A DNA stretch of 64,000 nucleotides from Achromobacter kerstersii (GCF_902859595.1 NZ_CADIJQ010000001.1:434001-498000), one strand, 5' to 3'. Counted from the stretch's first letter, positions 1-8,313 are shown. Made by a program: numbers and translations. The notes: generated by a model from the letters alone, not told the origin.

Positions 1-84
1 GATGGTGGCAGTATCGCTTGCAGTTTCCTGAAAGGTCCAAGACTATATAGGTTCCGATTAATACCTTTCAAGTCTGAATTAGCC

Positions 85-990
85 ATGCAACTCAGGCATT
101 TGCGTTATTTCCAGGCCGTGGCGGAAGAGGGCAGTTTCACCCGCGCCGCCGCCCGCCTGCACATCGCTCAACCCCCGCTTAGCCGTCAGATTCGCCAGTT
201 TGAAGAGGAGCTGGGCGTGGTGCTGTTCGAGCGCACGACCCGGGCGTTGCGTTTGACCGAGGCCGGCCGCTTTCTGCTGGAGCAGTCCCGGCTGCTGACC
301 GCCAGGCTGGATGAGGTGCTGGAAGGCACCCGGCGTTTGGGGCAGACGCAGCGCCGATGGTTTGGCATTGGGTTTGTGCCGTCGACGCTGTATGGCTTTG
401 TGCCGGAGCTGATCCGCCAACTGCGCAGCGCCGATCCGCAGGTGGAGGTGGGGCTGATGGAGATGACGACGTTGCCGCAGCTTGAAGCGTTGAAGGCCGG
501 GCGGATTGATCTGGGTATCGGGCGGATTTTGCTGGATGACCCGGCGATTGAGCGGCGCGTGCTGATGACCGAACCGCTGATGGCTGCCGTGCCGTTGCAT
601 CATCCGCTGGCAGGGATGGGAAGCGTGTCGGTGGAGCGTTTGGCGCGCGAGCCGTTCGTGCTGTATCCGGCGCGGCCGCGGCCGAATTTTGCGGATCATG
701 TGCTGGGGTTGTTTCGGGCAGCGGGGTATTCGTTGCAGGTGGTGCAGGAGGCGAACGAGTTGCAGACGGCGATTGGGCTGGTGGCGGCAGGCTTAGGGGT
801 GAGTGTGGTGCCGGCGTCGGTGCAACGGTTGCAGCGGCAGGATGTGGTGCATGTGCGGATCGAAGGGGATGGGTTTGTGTCGCCGGTGATTGTCAGCTAT
901 CGGAAGGATGATGGGTCGGAGTTTTTGTTGCGGGCGTTGGGGTTGGCGGGGGAGTTGGCTGGGGGTGGCGGGAAGAGTTTGTCTTCGTAG
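85..990 (+). CDS. LysR-family transcriptional regulator
   Basis: A 301-residue DNA-binding regulator of normal LysR length. The N-terminal winged helix-turn-helix lies at about residues 1-60 (GSFTRAAARLHIAQPPLSRQ). It is followed by the linker helix and a type 2 periplasmic-binding-protein effector domain from about residue 92. The HTH resembles the CatR/BenM branch, whose members sense aromatic or organic-acid metabolites, but the ligand cannot be read from the sequence. I see no clear Shine-Dalgarno sequence before the ATG. LysR genes usually control a divergent neighbour, and that neighbour would lie left of the window edge. The downstream gap contains no obvious partner, so the target is unknown. 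Confidence 0.93.
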   Translation: MQLRHLRYFQAVAEEGSFTRAAARLHIAQPPLSRQIRQFEEELGVVLFERTTRALRLTEAGRFLLEQSRLLTARLDEVLEGTRRLGQTQRRWFGIGFVPSTLYGFVPELIRQLRSADPQVEVGLMEMTTLPQLEALKAGRIDLGIGRILLDDPAIERRVLMTEPLMAAVPLHHPLAGMGSVSVERLAREPFVLYPARPRPNFADHVLGLFRAAGYSLQVVQEANELQTAIGLVAAGLGVSVVPASVQRLQRQDVVHVRIEGDGFVSPVIVSYRKDDGSEFLLRALGLAGELAGGGGKSLSS

Positions 991-1455
991 GTGGTTGTGT
1001 CTTTGTTGGTCGCCCGTTGCCGTTGCTTCGTAGGTCGCCCGTTGCCGTGGTGGCCCAGACGGCGCGCGCCCACGATTGCGGTCCGGAGCCTTCGCTCCGG
1101 ACTCCCCCGTCGTCATCTTCGTCCAGGCCTTTGGCCTTCCCTTCAGATTCCCTCGGGCGCATCGAGGTTGCGCGCCGTCTGGGCCACCACGGCAACAGGC
1201 TGCCGGTGTCTTGGATTGGCGCGCTGCTAGGGCGTGCCTAGGTGACGAGTGCTGCGGGGCCGCCGAATTGCTGCCGCCCGGGCGGCGGCAATCGGCATAC
1301 GGTGGTGGGGCGTCGGGGCGGTGTGCGCTTGCGCGCCTTTTCGATTGTGCGCTCGTGCATTTACACGTTTACGCTAACTCGTCGGAGAGGTGCTGCGCGC
1401 AACGGTCTGGGCAATAGCGGATGTTGGTCGTGCGTGACCGATCACTGCGCCATCA
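991..1455. other. Noncoding stretch with nested inverted repeats
   Basis: No credible gene is seen in these 465 bases; the open frames here are overlapping and low in complexity. The left part holds two copies of a 16-base direct repeat (1008-1023 and 1033-1048, GGTCGCCCGTTGCCGT). It also holds a long interrupted palindrome, listed separately. The right part (about 1240-1455) shows no further structure that I can identify. Confidence 0.7.
1041..1196. repeat. Perfect 27-bp inverted repeat with inner hairpin
   Basis: Bases 1041-1067 are the exact reverse complement of 1170-1196, separated by 102 bases. Within the loop, 1081-1089 and 1094-1102 form a 9-bp stem closed by a 4-base loop, and 1125-1137 forms a smaller hairpin (AGGCC-TTT-GGCCT). 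The arrangement looks like a dispersed palindromic element, or a fold at the 3' end of the upstream LysR mRNA. Whether it recurs in the genome cannot be told from one window. Confidence 0.75.
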
Positions 1456-1827
1456 TCAATACGTTTCGCGCGACGTCGAAAAAAACGTTCCGCCTTTTCC
1501 ATCGGGCGTCAACGTCACTTTGAACGGAATCTGCTGATTGCACAGTTGCACGATCCATCGTTCATCCACGCTTCCATACTGCCGGGACGCGGCGGAATTG
1601 CCGGTGCCAATCGGGTTGACCTTGACGACTTCCGTTTGAATCGCGTCGACCTTTTGGCAATTCAGTTGAACTTGGGCCTGCATCGAAATGTTCTGGGCGA
1701 CGTCGGCTTTCAACGTGGCGCCGGCGTGCGTGTTGCCGGTGATGGGCGCTTTGGTCTGCGGGGCGGCGCAAGCGGCAAGCATAGAGACGAAAGCGGCAAT
1801 AGCGATCACGCGCGGATGGCGTTTCAT
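1456..1827 (-). CDS. Small predicted lipoprotein of unknown function
   Basis: A 123-residue exported protein. The start at 1827 is chosen over a longer frame (to 1956) because AGGGAG sits 6 bases upstream and the protein then opens with a typical lipoprotein signal: two basic residues, a hydrophobic core and the lipobox LAAC with Cys20. The mature part contains two further cysteines (in LNCQ and QLCNQ) that could form a disulfide. The C-terminal half (IPFKVTLTPDGKGGTFF) looks like beta strands. I do not recognise the family. It is divergent from the FUSC transporter gene, with about 120 bp between the starts. Confidence 0.75.
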   Translation of the reverse strand: MKRHPRVIAIAAFVSMLAACAAPQTKAPITGNTHAGATLKADVAQNISMQAQVQLNCQKVDAIQTEVVKVNPIGTGNSAASRQYGSVDERWIVQLCNQQIPFKVTLTPDGKGGTFFSTSRETY

Positions 1828-1946
1828 GTTGACTCCCTTGGTGGTCAGTTTGATAAGCAGAATTTGGCCGGATCGAGAATACCGTACATCTATCGCGCGC
1901 TGATTGGCAGGCGCGTTTCGACAAGGCGGGGGAAGCTCCTTATTAT

Positions 1947-3149
1947 TTGACTTCATCCCGCCGGCAACCCGCAGCGTCTAACCCCCTTCATCGCATGACA
2001 CTCGCCGATACGCTCTTGCACACCATCCGCGCGGCGATGTTTGCGCTGGGGCGTGAGCTTGCCGCGTGGAAGCCATCCCGGGCGCGCGCCACGTTTGCGA
2101 TCGAGGCGGTGCTGTCCGTCGCGCTATCGGTCGCGCTCGCGAATGCCCTGCATTTGTCGTACACGTGGTGGGCGGCGGTCAGCGGGTTTGCCGTCATGCA
2201 GACGAGCTTCAACAGCTCGCTTGAGCGCGCGGCGCATCGGGTGGCCGGCACCTTGCTGGGCGCGGCGCTGGGGGCGCTGGCGGGGCCGTTGATTGGCGAC
2301 CGTCCTGCGTTGTTCGTGCCGATGCTGGGCGTGATTGGCGGGGTGGCGGCGTATTACGCCAATGGGTCCAAGGCGCCGTATGCCTGGATGCTGGGCGGGG
2401 TGACGGCCTTGATGGTGACGTATGAAGCGCACGTGCTGGCGTCATGGGAGGCGACAGCCGTGTTTGCGGCGTTGCGCGCGGCGGAGGTCATTGTGGGGAC
2501 GCTGGCTTGCGTGTTGGTGGCCAGCGCATTTCATTTCGGGCCGCAGTGGTATCGGCGTGTGCGGCCGCCACCGGTTTCGGCGACACCGCTGGCCATTGGT
2601 GAAGACGCGGACACGACACAAGCCAGCGCGCCGCCGCCTGACGTCTTGCGGCGAAACCGTTTGCTGCTGGGGGTGCAGGCGGCCTTGGCCATCGTCATTC
2701 TTGCCGCGTGCACCTACTGGTTCGATATGCCCGGCTTCGCGCAAGCGATGGTGACGACGATTGCGGTGTTGATCCTGCCGGCGGGCAAGCTGGTGGACAG
2801 CACGCGCCAGCCCATCATTGAAAAAATGGTGCAACGCGTGGCGGGCTGCCTGTTGGCCGGGGTGGTGGGCATGGCGCTTTTGCCGCTAATGCACGAGCAA
2901 CCCGTTTGGCACATGCTGGTGCTGTCCTTGGGCGTGTGGGTCGGATGCCATGTGCAGTCGGGCCAGGAAGGCGCCAGCTATGTCGGCCGTCAGTTCACCA
3001 TCGCCTTCATCATGGTGTTCGTGCAGGACCACCATTGGGCAAACGATCCGGCGCCAGCGCTGATGCGGCTATCGGGCATTCTGGCGGGCATTTTGGTGCT
3101 GGGGGCGGTGATGCTCGTCGTTTCAGCGATCGCGCATCGCAGGGGCTAA
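1947..3149 (+). CDS. FUSC-family inner-membrane transporter
   Basis: A 400-residue integral membrane protein with two hydrophobic blocks of several helices each (about residues 50-195 and 235-395) separated by a soluble linker. This is the repeated layout of the FUSC/aromatic acid exporter superfamily (fusaric acid resistance, AaeB, YccS). Members export aromatic acids or related toxic compounds from the cytoplasm, often with a membrane-fusion partner, but no such partner is present here. The TTG start at 1947 is preceded by a GGGGGAAG-type ribosome site about 11 bases upstream. The first ATG (1995) lacks one. The 3' end overlaps the convergent gene by 27 bp. Confidence 0.82.
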   Translation: MTSSRRQPAASNPLHRMTLADTLLHTIRAAMFALGRELAAWKPSRARATFAIEAVLSVALSVALANALHLSYTWWAAVSGFAVMQTSFNSSLERAAHRVAGTLLGAALGALAGPLIGDRPALFVPMLGVIGGVAAYYANGSKAPYAWMLGGVTALMVTYEAHVLASWEATAVFAALRAAEVIVGTLACVLVASAFHFGPQWYRRVRPPPVSATPLAIGEDADTTQASAPPPDVLRRNRLLLGVQAALAIVILAACTYWFDMPGFAQAMVTTIAVLILPAGKLVDSTRQPIIEKMVQRVAGCLLAGVVGMALLPLMHEQPVWHMLVLSLGVWVGCHVQSGQEGASYVGRQFTIAFIMVFVQDHHWANDPAPALMRLSGILAGILVLGAVMLVVSAIAHRRG

Positions 3150-3980
3150 GTCGGCGCCCATCATGAATAGTGCAGCTTCGATCTGGCGAGCCGTCCAAGC
3201 GGCGGCCGTGGACTGCGCAGCGGCTGCACAGATGATCCAATTGGCTCGCATATTCCAGGTCGCATGGCGCTGATGCTCTCGCAACGGTCCCGTAGCGGCG
3301 AAGTAGGGGAATAGTGTCTGATTGGGTGAACGCATTTTGAGGTTGGCTTTACTGGTGTTCGCGCGCATGCAGGCAAATCGCAACTGGGCGGGCACCGCGA
3401 TGCCTTCCTGTTGACTCCACCGCAGCGCCAGCCACGCAAGGGCGGCAGCGACGCGGCTGTCATAGATCACGAAATCAGGCAGCGCCAGGGAGTGAATTTT
3501 GGTGGTGCCGGCGTTCGACCTGAGATCAGGTAACGCCTTGTGCGCAGAGCCGCCCGGGTCGGATAGCGCTTGCAGTACGGGGCGCAGGTAGGTTGAGAAG
3601 CCCACTCGCTTACTGTCCAGCCAAGGGCCATTGCCACGCTTGGTGAACACGCCACCCCAGCGCATGATGGCTTCGGCCCAATGCGCGAGCTCTGCATCAT
3701 TGACCGGCGTCTGATCCAGGCAGCGGCGTAGACCCGCTTGGAGCCTCTGCAGCAGGGCGGCGTTGACTAAAAAGTTGCTATGGGCAGGGATGCTTAATTG
3801 GCCCTCGGGGGTCGGAATGTCGATCCGCTTGTTGGGCCAGCTGTAGCGGTCAAGGGCGTCCTTCAGGCTGGCGTCCACGCCATTCTCATGCCGATAGTCG
3901 AGCGGCACCTGTCCCGAGACAATCGAGGCAAGCCAATGGATAAATGGCGCTGAGCGCGCGAGATATTCAGTTTTGGTCAT
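3123..3980 (-). CDS. Unknown protein with OGG-like K...IYDSRV motif; last gene of island operon
   Basis: About 285 residues, soluble, not confidently assigned. Near residues 106-114 is IMRWGGVFT. Around 160-176 is TTK followed by PDFVIYDSRV. A Lys preceding a PD...IYD(S/A)RV segment recalls the catalytic Lys/Asp arrangement of OGG-fold DNA glycosylase-like proteins. This is a memory-based resemblance, not an alignment. The frame can also start at a GTG at 3998. Both starts lie inside the 3' end of the YkgJ-like gene, so translation is probably coupled to it. It is the last gene of the operon divergent from the WYL regulator, and its stop overlaps the convergent FUSC gene. Confidence 0.7.
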   Translation of the reverse strand: MTKTEYLARSAPFIHWLASIVSGQVPLDYRHENGVDASLKDALDRYSWPNKRIDIPTPEGQLSIPAHSNFLVNAALLQRLQAGLRRCLDQTPVNDAELAHWAEAIMRWGGVFTKRGNGPWLDSKRVGFSTYLRPVLQALSDPGGSAHKALPDLRSNAGTTKIHSLALPDFVIYDSRVAAALAWLALRWSQQEGIAVPAQLRFACMRANTSKANLKMRSPNQTLFPYFAATGPLREHQRHATWNMRANWIICAAAAQSTAAAWTARQIEAALFMMGADLAPAMRDR

Positions 3981-4269
3981 GGGATGTTGGGGTGTCACCT
4001 GAGGGGAACTCAGGGTGTTGCAGGGCTGCGCACACGCGCAGGTTCAGCGTCACGAAGTCGTCCCAGGAGAGGTGCTTCGCGTAATGCAGCGTGTATTGCC
4101 GGTCCACCCTGCAGAGGTCGGGGCGCTGCTCGTAGATGCCGCATTGCAGGCGGACGGCGTCGAAGTGCAGGCACGTGCCGTCGCCGCGGTCCAAATGCCG
4201 AGTAAGCGCAGAGCGATCCACCAGCTGGCAGCATCGCCCGCACTGCGAGCAGGGAAACGGCGAGTTCAC
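3967..4269 (-). CDS. YkgJ-family cysteine-cluster protein
   Basis: A 100-residue protein with the N-terminal cluster C7-x2-C10-G-x-C13-C14 and further cysteines at 33, 43 and 53. This is the pattern of the YkgJ (CxxCxxCC) family, predicted to chelate zinc or an iron-sulfur cluster. No enzymatic role is established for the family. The GTG start overlaps the stop of the upstream HNH-like gene in a GTGA arrangement (4 bp). Its own stop lies within the next gene. Such tight coupling suggests it works with its neighbours rather than being a passenger. Confidence 0.8.
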   Translation of the reverse strand: MNSPFPCSQCGRCCQLVDRSALTRHLDRGDGTCLHFDAVRLQCGIYEQRPDLCRVDRQYTLHYAKHLSWDDFVTLNLRVCAALQHPEFPSGDTPTSHDQN

Positions 4270-5897
4270 TTGGCCAATGACGCGAGCCAGCTGCGTGTGC
4301 TGTCGGCATTGCCCATTTCATAGGGCAGCGCGATGCCGCGTTCTTTGATCTCCCGCAGGAGCACGGCGCCACGCGCCGTTTCGGTTTTTGCGCTGCTCAA
4401 ATCCAGGGCGAAGTCTTCAAGTTCGTCGACATCGACATTCAATTCGATACGGGCGATATCTTCCAAATACTCGTCCAACTGCGCGTTCAGAGTTTCGAAT
4501 TGCCGCAGTGTGAGCGCGTGGCTGCTGCGTTCAATCAGGAGCCAAATGCGTTCCATCATTTTGCTGTGCAGCAGGACGTAGTGCAGACCCAAGGTAACGA
4601 TGCCGGTCGTCAAGGCGCCGATGAACGCCGCAAGCTCTCCGCCGAACGGAAAGCTCATGATAGGCACCAGTTGCGCGTAGACCAGGCTTCCCACGGCGGT
4701 CGCAACGCCTGCGGACAACGCAGCGACGACGGCCTTTGTCAGGTCGACTGTGGACAGGCCGTCGGGGTTGAAGACCAACAGCTTCAAGGCTGCCGTCATT
4801 TGCCCCCACATCTCGCGAATGATCTTGATCGCGCTCTTGCCAGTGGTGGCCACGATGTTGAACATCGTGGTGGTCACGCTGCCCAGGATGCCGGCGAACG
4901 CGCCGTCTTTGAATGCGGTCAGAAAATCTTTGAATCGCGCCTTCACGCGAGTCCAGATGCTCTGGAGCGTGCGTTCCGCCTCTTGCAGGAATGTTGCTAG
5001 TGAGAAATTCACGCGCATTTTCTGCATGAGCGCGGGCAATGCTTCGCGCAACTCGAACCAGATTTCAGCGGCGACCAGACCCAGCATCTGCCGGGCTCCC
5101 ATGCGTACGCCTGCGTTGCCTGACGCGCTCAGGGTCGAGCCCCAGAATTTGCTGCTGGTGTAGTACTTCTTATTGATGGTGCCGTCGTATTGCTTTCTGG
5201 CTGCCAAGTCATTTTTCCGCATGGCTGCGGGGTCGATCGATTCCAGCTCCTGGAGCTGCGACTCGGTCTTTTCTATTTTTGTTTTTTGTTGATCGGCTCG
5301 ATGCCGTTGCTCAGGCGTATTTCGTGGCATCGACTCCAAGGTTTTACGATCGGCGGTCAGGGTGGCCTTTTTTTGACTAATCTTGCCAGGCAGCGCAGTC
5401 AGAAACTCTTCGACCGGCAAAGCCTGCTTCGATCGATTGATACTCCGATGCGTGGAAACCAGATTGGAACTGTGGTTTGCCAGACTCATTCCGGAAATGT
5501 CCGCCAATACGCGACCGGCATCATCATGAATGGTCTTTGCCGCAATCACATGATCCAGGTCGCGAATTCCGTTCTGCACGGACATCCGGCTGGACGTATA
5601 ACCGTCCTGGAGTTTGCCGGATTGCTGGAGTGCGGCGTCAGACTTTCCCTTGTCTATGTACCTGCGATCGCTATGATAAGCGCCCTTGACGTCCGAATAC
5701 GCGCCGCGCTGGTCGTACTTGTCATGCTCTGCCTGGGTCGCCCAGACGCCGCTTCGCGCATTATGAATCGTGTCGACTTCGCCGCCATGCTTGTCTTTGA
5801 ATAACAAGAAATCCAAACCGAAACTCGTGGCGAGGCTTCGAACGACGGTTTTTTCCAACTCTTCTGCCCAGGGATACTGGCTGGCGATAGCGTGCAT
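4266..5897 (-). CDS. Membrane-associated protein with HNH-like nuclease motif
   Basis: 543 residues, family not recognised. Residues 111-160 read like an HNH (His-Me finger) core: D115-H116, then N145, then N154 and K157 (NLVSTHRSINRSK). A charged, probably coiled-coil stretch follows at about 170-225. The C-terminal half contains hydrophobic segments at about 332-352, 386-412 and 418-444 that could be membrane helices. A nuclease-like N-terminus joined to a membrane-active C-terminus would suit an abortive or invader-targeting effector, which is inference. The gene follows the glycine-rich membrane protein gene after 92 bp and is coupled to the YkgJ-like gene by a 4-bp overlap. Confidence 0.75.
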   Translation of the reverse strand: MHAIASQYPWAEELEKTVVRSLATSFGLDFLLFKDKHGGEVDTIHNARSGVWATQAEHDKYDQRGAYSDVKGAYHSDRRYIDKGKSDAALQQSGKLQDGYTSSRMSVQNGIRDLDHVIAAKTIHDDAGRVLADISGMSLANHSSNLVSTHRSINRSKQALPVEEFLTALPGKISQKKATLTADRKTLESMPRNTPEQRHRADQQKTKIEKTESQLQELESIDPAAMRKNDLAARKQYDGTINKKYYTSSKFWGSTLSASGNAGVRMGARQMLGLVAAEIWFELREALPALMQKMRVNFSLATFLQEAERTLQSIWTRVKARFKDFLTAFKDGAFAGILGSVTTTMFNIVATTGKSAIKIIREMWGQMTAALKLLVFNPDGLSTVDLTKAVVAALSAGVATAVGSLVYAQLVPIMSFPFGGELAAFIGALTTGIVTLGLHYVLLHSKMMERIWLLIERSSHALTLRQFETLNAQLDEYLEDIARIELNVDVDELEDFALDLSSAKTETARGAVLLREIKERGIALPYEMGNADSTRSWLASLAK

Positions 5898-5951
5898 GGT
5901 ATTCAGATCGGATTAATGGCGAGGGGGCCACGCAAAAGGCGGCAATAGGGA

Positions 5952-5970
5952 GAGGGAGTCCTGCTCCCTC
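5952..5970. other. Intercistronic hairpin
   Basis: A 7-bp perfect stem (5952-5958 with 5964-5970, GAGGGAG/CTCCCTC) and a 5-base loop lie in the 92-bp gap between the glycine-rich membrane gene and the HNH-like gene. No T-run follows on either strand, so it looks more like an mRNA processing or attenuation structure than a terminator. Confidence 0.4.
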
Positions 5971-5989
5971 CGTGCGAAGTACGAGTGGG

Positions 5990-7090
5990 CTAGCGGTGTT
6001 CGTAGCGCGTGGCGTCCTGCTTGGCGGCGTCGAGCACATCGTCGATCTTGTCACCATTCAGCATCATCGACCCATCTGCGTCCTTGAGCATTTCGGGCAA
6101 GCCGTTTTCATCGACGACGATGGCGCCACGAGCTTCCTTAACCTTGAAGAGCGGCGTGGTAATGACTTTGGTCAGAATCGAGGCGAGCGCATAGCCGTTT
6201 TCGATGATCTGCGTGACCGACGTGCCCAGTTTGGCGAGCTCGGCGGCGACGTCGACATTGCGGCCCTTCAGGTCATCGACAAGTGCGCTGACGTCTTTGA
6301 GATCATCGAAATAGCAATGGAATTCACGATAGATGCGCGTCAAGGCGCGCTTGATCCGGCGTGCATATTCCTCGGTGTCTGCCAGGAACTCATCTGCCTT
6401 ACCCAGTTTCTTGATGGCGGCATCCGCTTCGTCGGATGCCTTATGGGCGTTTTTAAGGGCTTCTTCGCCGTGGTTGTCATAGGCCCAACCTGCGATTGCC
6501 AAGATCGGGGCAGCCACGGCGGCACCCAGAATGGCGGTGCCACCAGCCATGCCCAAACCCCCCGCAGCGAGCGAGCCGCCGCCAATGGCGGCCAGGGTGG
6601 CGTTGGTGGCCGCAGCGCCCGCCAACGCGGAAATGGCCGTACCCGTTGATGCCGCGCCCAGGGCCATAACCCCGCCATACACCGCAAAACCCGCCGCCGC
6701 GCCTGCCGCGCCCGCACCGGCAATGCTGCCCAGCACCCCAACGGCGGAATAACTGTAATTCTCAATTTTCTGAAGTTCCCGCTTGGGGAATTTGACCTCC
6801 AGCTTGTCTTGAGAATTCGCGTTCAGGTCATTAATCAGCGTATCTGCCAGGGTTTTGAATTCACCGAAGCTCTCGCCGATTTCAAGTTCCAGATTACCCA
6901 GGGCCGTCAACGCCACTTCGGTTTTCTTTTCTTGGGCATCAAAGACGGTGCGACGTTCGTCATATGCAGCTTTTGCCCGTTTGACGATGTCGTCGGCTTC
7001 GGAATGCTTTTGATAACCGTCATAACCTTTTTTGGCGCCGTAGCTGGCTGCAACTAAGGCTGCGGCACCGATGATCAAGGGAAGGGGCAT
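5990..7090 (-). CDS. Glycine/alanine-rich membrane protein with coiled coil
   Basis: 366 residues, family not recognised. A short hydrophobic N-terminus (about 4-18) could anchor it. Residues 30-95 are charged and helical. Residues 117-202 form a long Gly/Ala-rich hydrophobic block with many small-xxx-small spacings of the kind seen in glycine zippers and pore-forming segments. The C-terminal 160 residues are again helical and charged. GAGAGGA upstream of the ATG is a good ribosome site. It is the first gene of the operon and is divergent from the WYL regulator. A role as pore-forming or membrane-sensing component is inference from composition only. Confidence 0.75.
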   Translation of the reverse strand: MPLPLIIGAAALVAASYGAKKGYDGYQKHSEADDIVKRAKAAYDERRTVFDAQEKKTEVALTALGNLELEIGESFGEFKTLADTLINDLNANSQDKLEVKFPKRELQKIENYSYSAVGVLGSIAGAGAAGAAAGFAVYGGVMALGAASTGTAISALAGAAATNATLAAIGGGSLAAGGLGMAGGTAILGAAVAAPILAIAGWAYDNHGEEALKNAHKASDEADAAIKKLGKADEFLADTEEYARRIKRALTRIYREFHCYFDDLKDVSALVDDLKGRNVDVAAELAKLGTSVTQIIENGYALASILTKVITTPLFKVKEARGAIVVDENGLPEMLKDADGSMMLNGDKIDDVLDAAKQDATRYEHR

Positions 7091-7245
7091 TACTGTCGTC
7101 CTCTCTGTTAGAATGTGTTACACAAAAGTATAACAGTATATAAATAGAAGAAACGGAATATTGCTTGGCCCGTAGAGCCAGATTGGGATTTGGCCTATGA
7201 GCTTGATTTGAATTGGGCCCAAGAAAATTGGGGATGGAGGGACGT
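7091..7245. promoter_or_regulatory. Divergent promoter region with candidate WYL operator
   Basis: This 155-bp AT-rich gap separates the island operon (left) from the WYL regulator (right). It contains nested inverted repeats: CTGTTA (7105-7110) with TAACAG (7131-7136), and inside them TGTG-TTA-CACA (7114-7124). Runs such as TATAACAGTATATAAAT (from 7130) provide likely -10 material in both directions. Because WYL regulators bind as dimers to palindromes near their own promoter, this is the natural operator candidate. The transcription starts are not determined. Confidence 0.5.
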
Positions 7246-8313
7246 ATGGCAGGCGAAGATTTCACGCCTTTGCATTGGGATGTGCTTGAAATGCTTCAGC
7301 GTGACGGGGGATGGGTGTCGTCGCGCATGCTTTATGAATGGTTGCGGCCCCGGTATGGATATTCGGCGTCTTCATCCAAGACCATGCAGAGGGCGTTGCA
7401 ACGGCTGCTTCAAGACGGCGTTGTTGACTGTCGTGGGCAGGGAAGTGCGCGTAGTTGGCGTGGCATCCCCGAGAAGATGCCGGGCAAAGCCGAGGTCAAA
7501 AGTGTGGAACTGGCGGTTGCGCTTTTGCAATTGGAGCAATTCGCCTCAAACCAATTGCCTGCCGAGGCGCTCAGAACATTACGAGAGCACTGCGACCGCA
7601 GCCGAGAGCTTCTCGCTAGCCATCCTACGTATCCGCGGTATCTGCAAGGCCGCGCCTGGCGTGGCAAAGCGGCCATCATCGACTCTGGGTTTCCCTTGAT
7701 TGCTCCCGAGCAGGACGAGGCCATCATGGGCGCATTGACGGACGCGCTGTACCGCAATACGAGCCTGGACCTGGGCTATCAGAATGTGGCGGTATCGACC
7801 AACGCTCCGGTTCATTACCGAGTGTCGCCCTTGGCCCTGATCGAGCGTGGCAGTGTGCTGTATCTGGTGTCGTGCCGACGTTCCCGGCGCAGCGGGAAGT
7901 TCGTGCGCTACTTGCACCGCATTGACAGGATCACCAGCGCCGTTGCCACCCATGAACCGGCGGATACCGACACGGGCTTTGATCTCGAGCGATTTTTGCG
8001 CCAGGAACATACGTTGTTGTTCTTTCCCGAAGCCCCTCAGCGAGTCACCTTGAAAGTCCGAGAGCGCGACTTCCGAAGCCGGTTGCGATACTACCGGCTC
8101 TCGGAGGATCAGGTCATCAAAGAGACACGAGAGGGCTTTGAAATCGTGGCGACGGTGCGTCCGTCCTTGACGTTCAAGCAGTTCGTGCTTGGATTGGCGC
8201 CGGACGTCATGCTGGTCAAACCGGCGTATTTGCGCAAAGAGATTCAGGCGGTGCTTGCCCAGGGGGCGTCGGCTTACTTGACGGGTGACTTTGTTCAAAC
8301 TGCTGCAGACTGA
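7246..8313 (+). CDS. WYL-domain transcriptional regulator
   Basis: 355 residues from the ATG at 7246, which has GGAGG five bases upstream (a longer frame begins at 7213). The N-terminal 70 residues form a winged HTH. A WYL domain lies at about 140-215 (RVSPLALIERG, LYLVSCRR, HRIDRI), and a WCX-like C-terminal domain lies at about 240-350. WYL proteins sense nucleotides or nucleic acid and very often control bacterial defence operons (BrxR/CapW type), usually as repressors. It is divergent from the glycine-rich/HNH-like/YkgJ operon, which is therefore its likely target. Its 3' end overlaps the convergent gene by 19 bp. Confidence 0.88.
   Translation: MAGEDFTPLHWDVLEMLQRDGGWVSSRMLYEWLRPRYGYSASSSKTMQRALQRLLQDGVVDCRGQGSARSWRGIPEKMPGKAEVKSVELAVALLQLEQFASNQLPAEALRTLREHCDRSRELLASHPTYPRYLQGRAWRGKAAIIDSGFPLIAPEQDEAIMGALTDALYRNTSLDLGYQNVAVSTNAPVHYRVSPLALIERGSVLYLVSCRRSRRSGKFVRYLHRIDRITSAVATHEPADTDTGFDLERFLRQEHTLLFFPEAPQRVTLKVRERDFRSRLRYYRLSEDQVIKETREGFEIVATVRPSLTFKQFVLGLAPDVMLVKPAYLRKEIQAVLAQGASAYLTGDFVQTAAD

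Noticed and set aside
1242..1523. Plus-strand frame after the inverted repeat
   Set aside because: No ribosome site, no motif, and it runs antisense into the lipoprotein gene.
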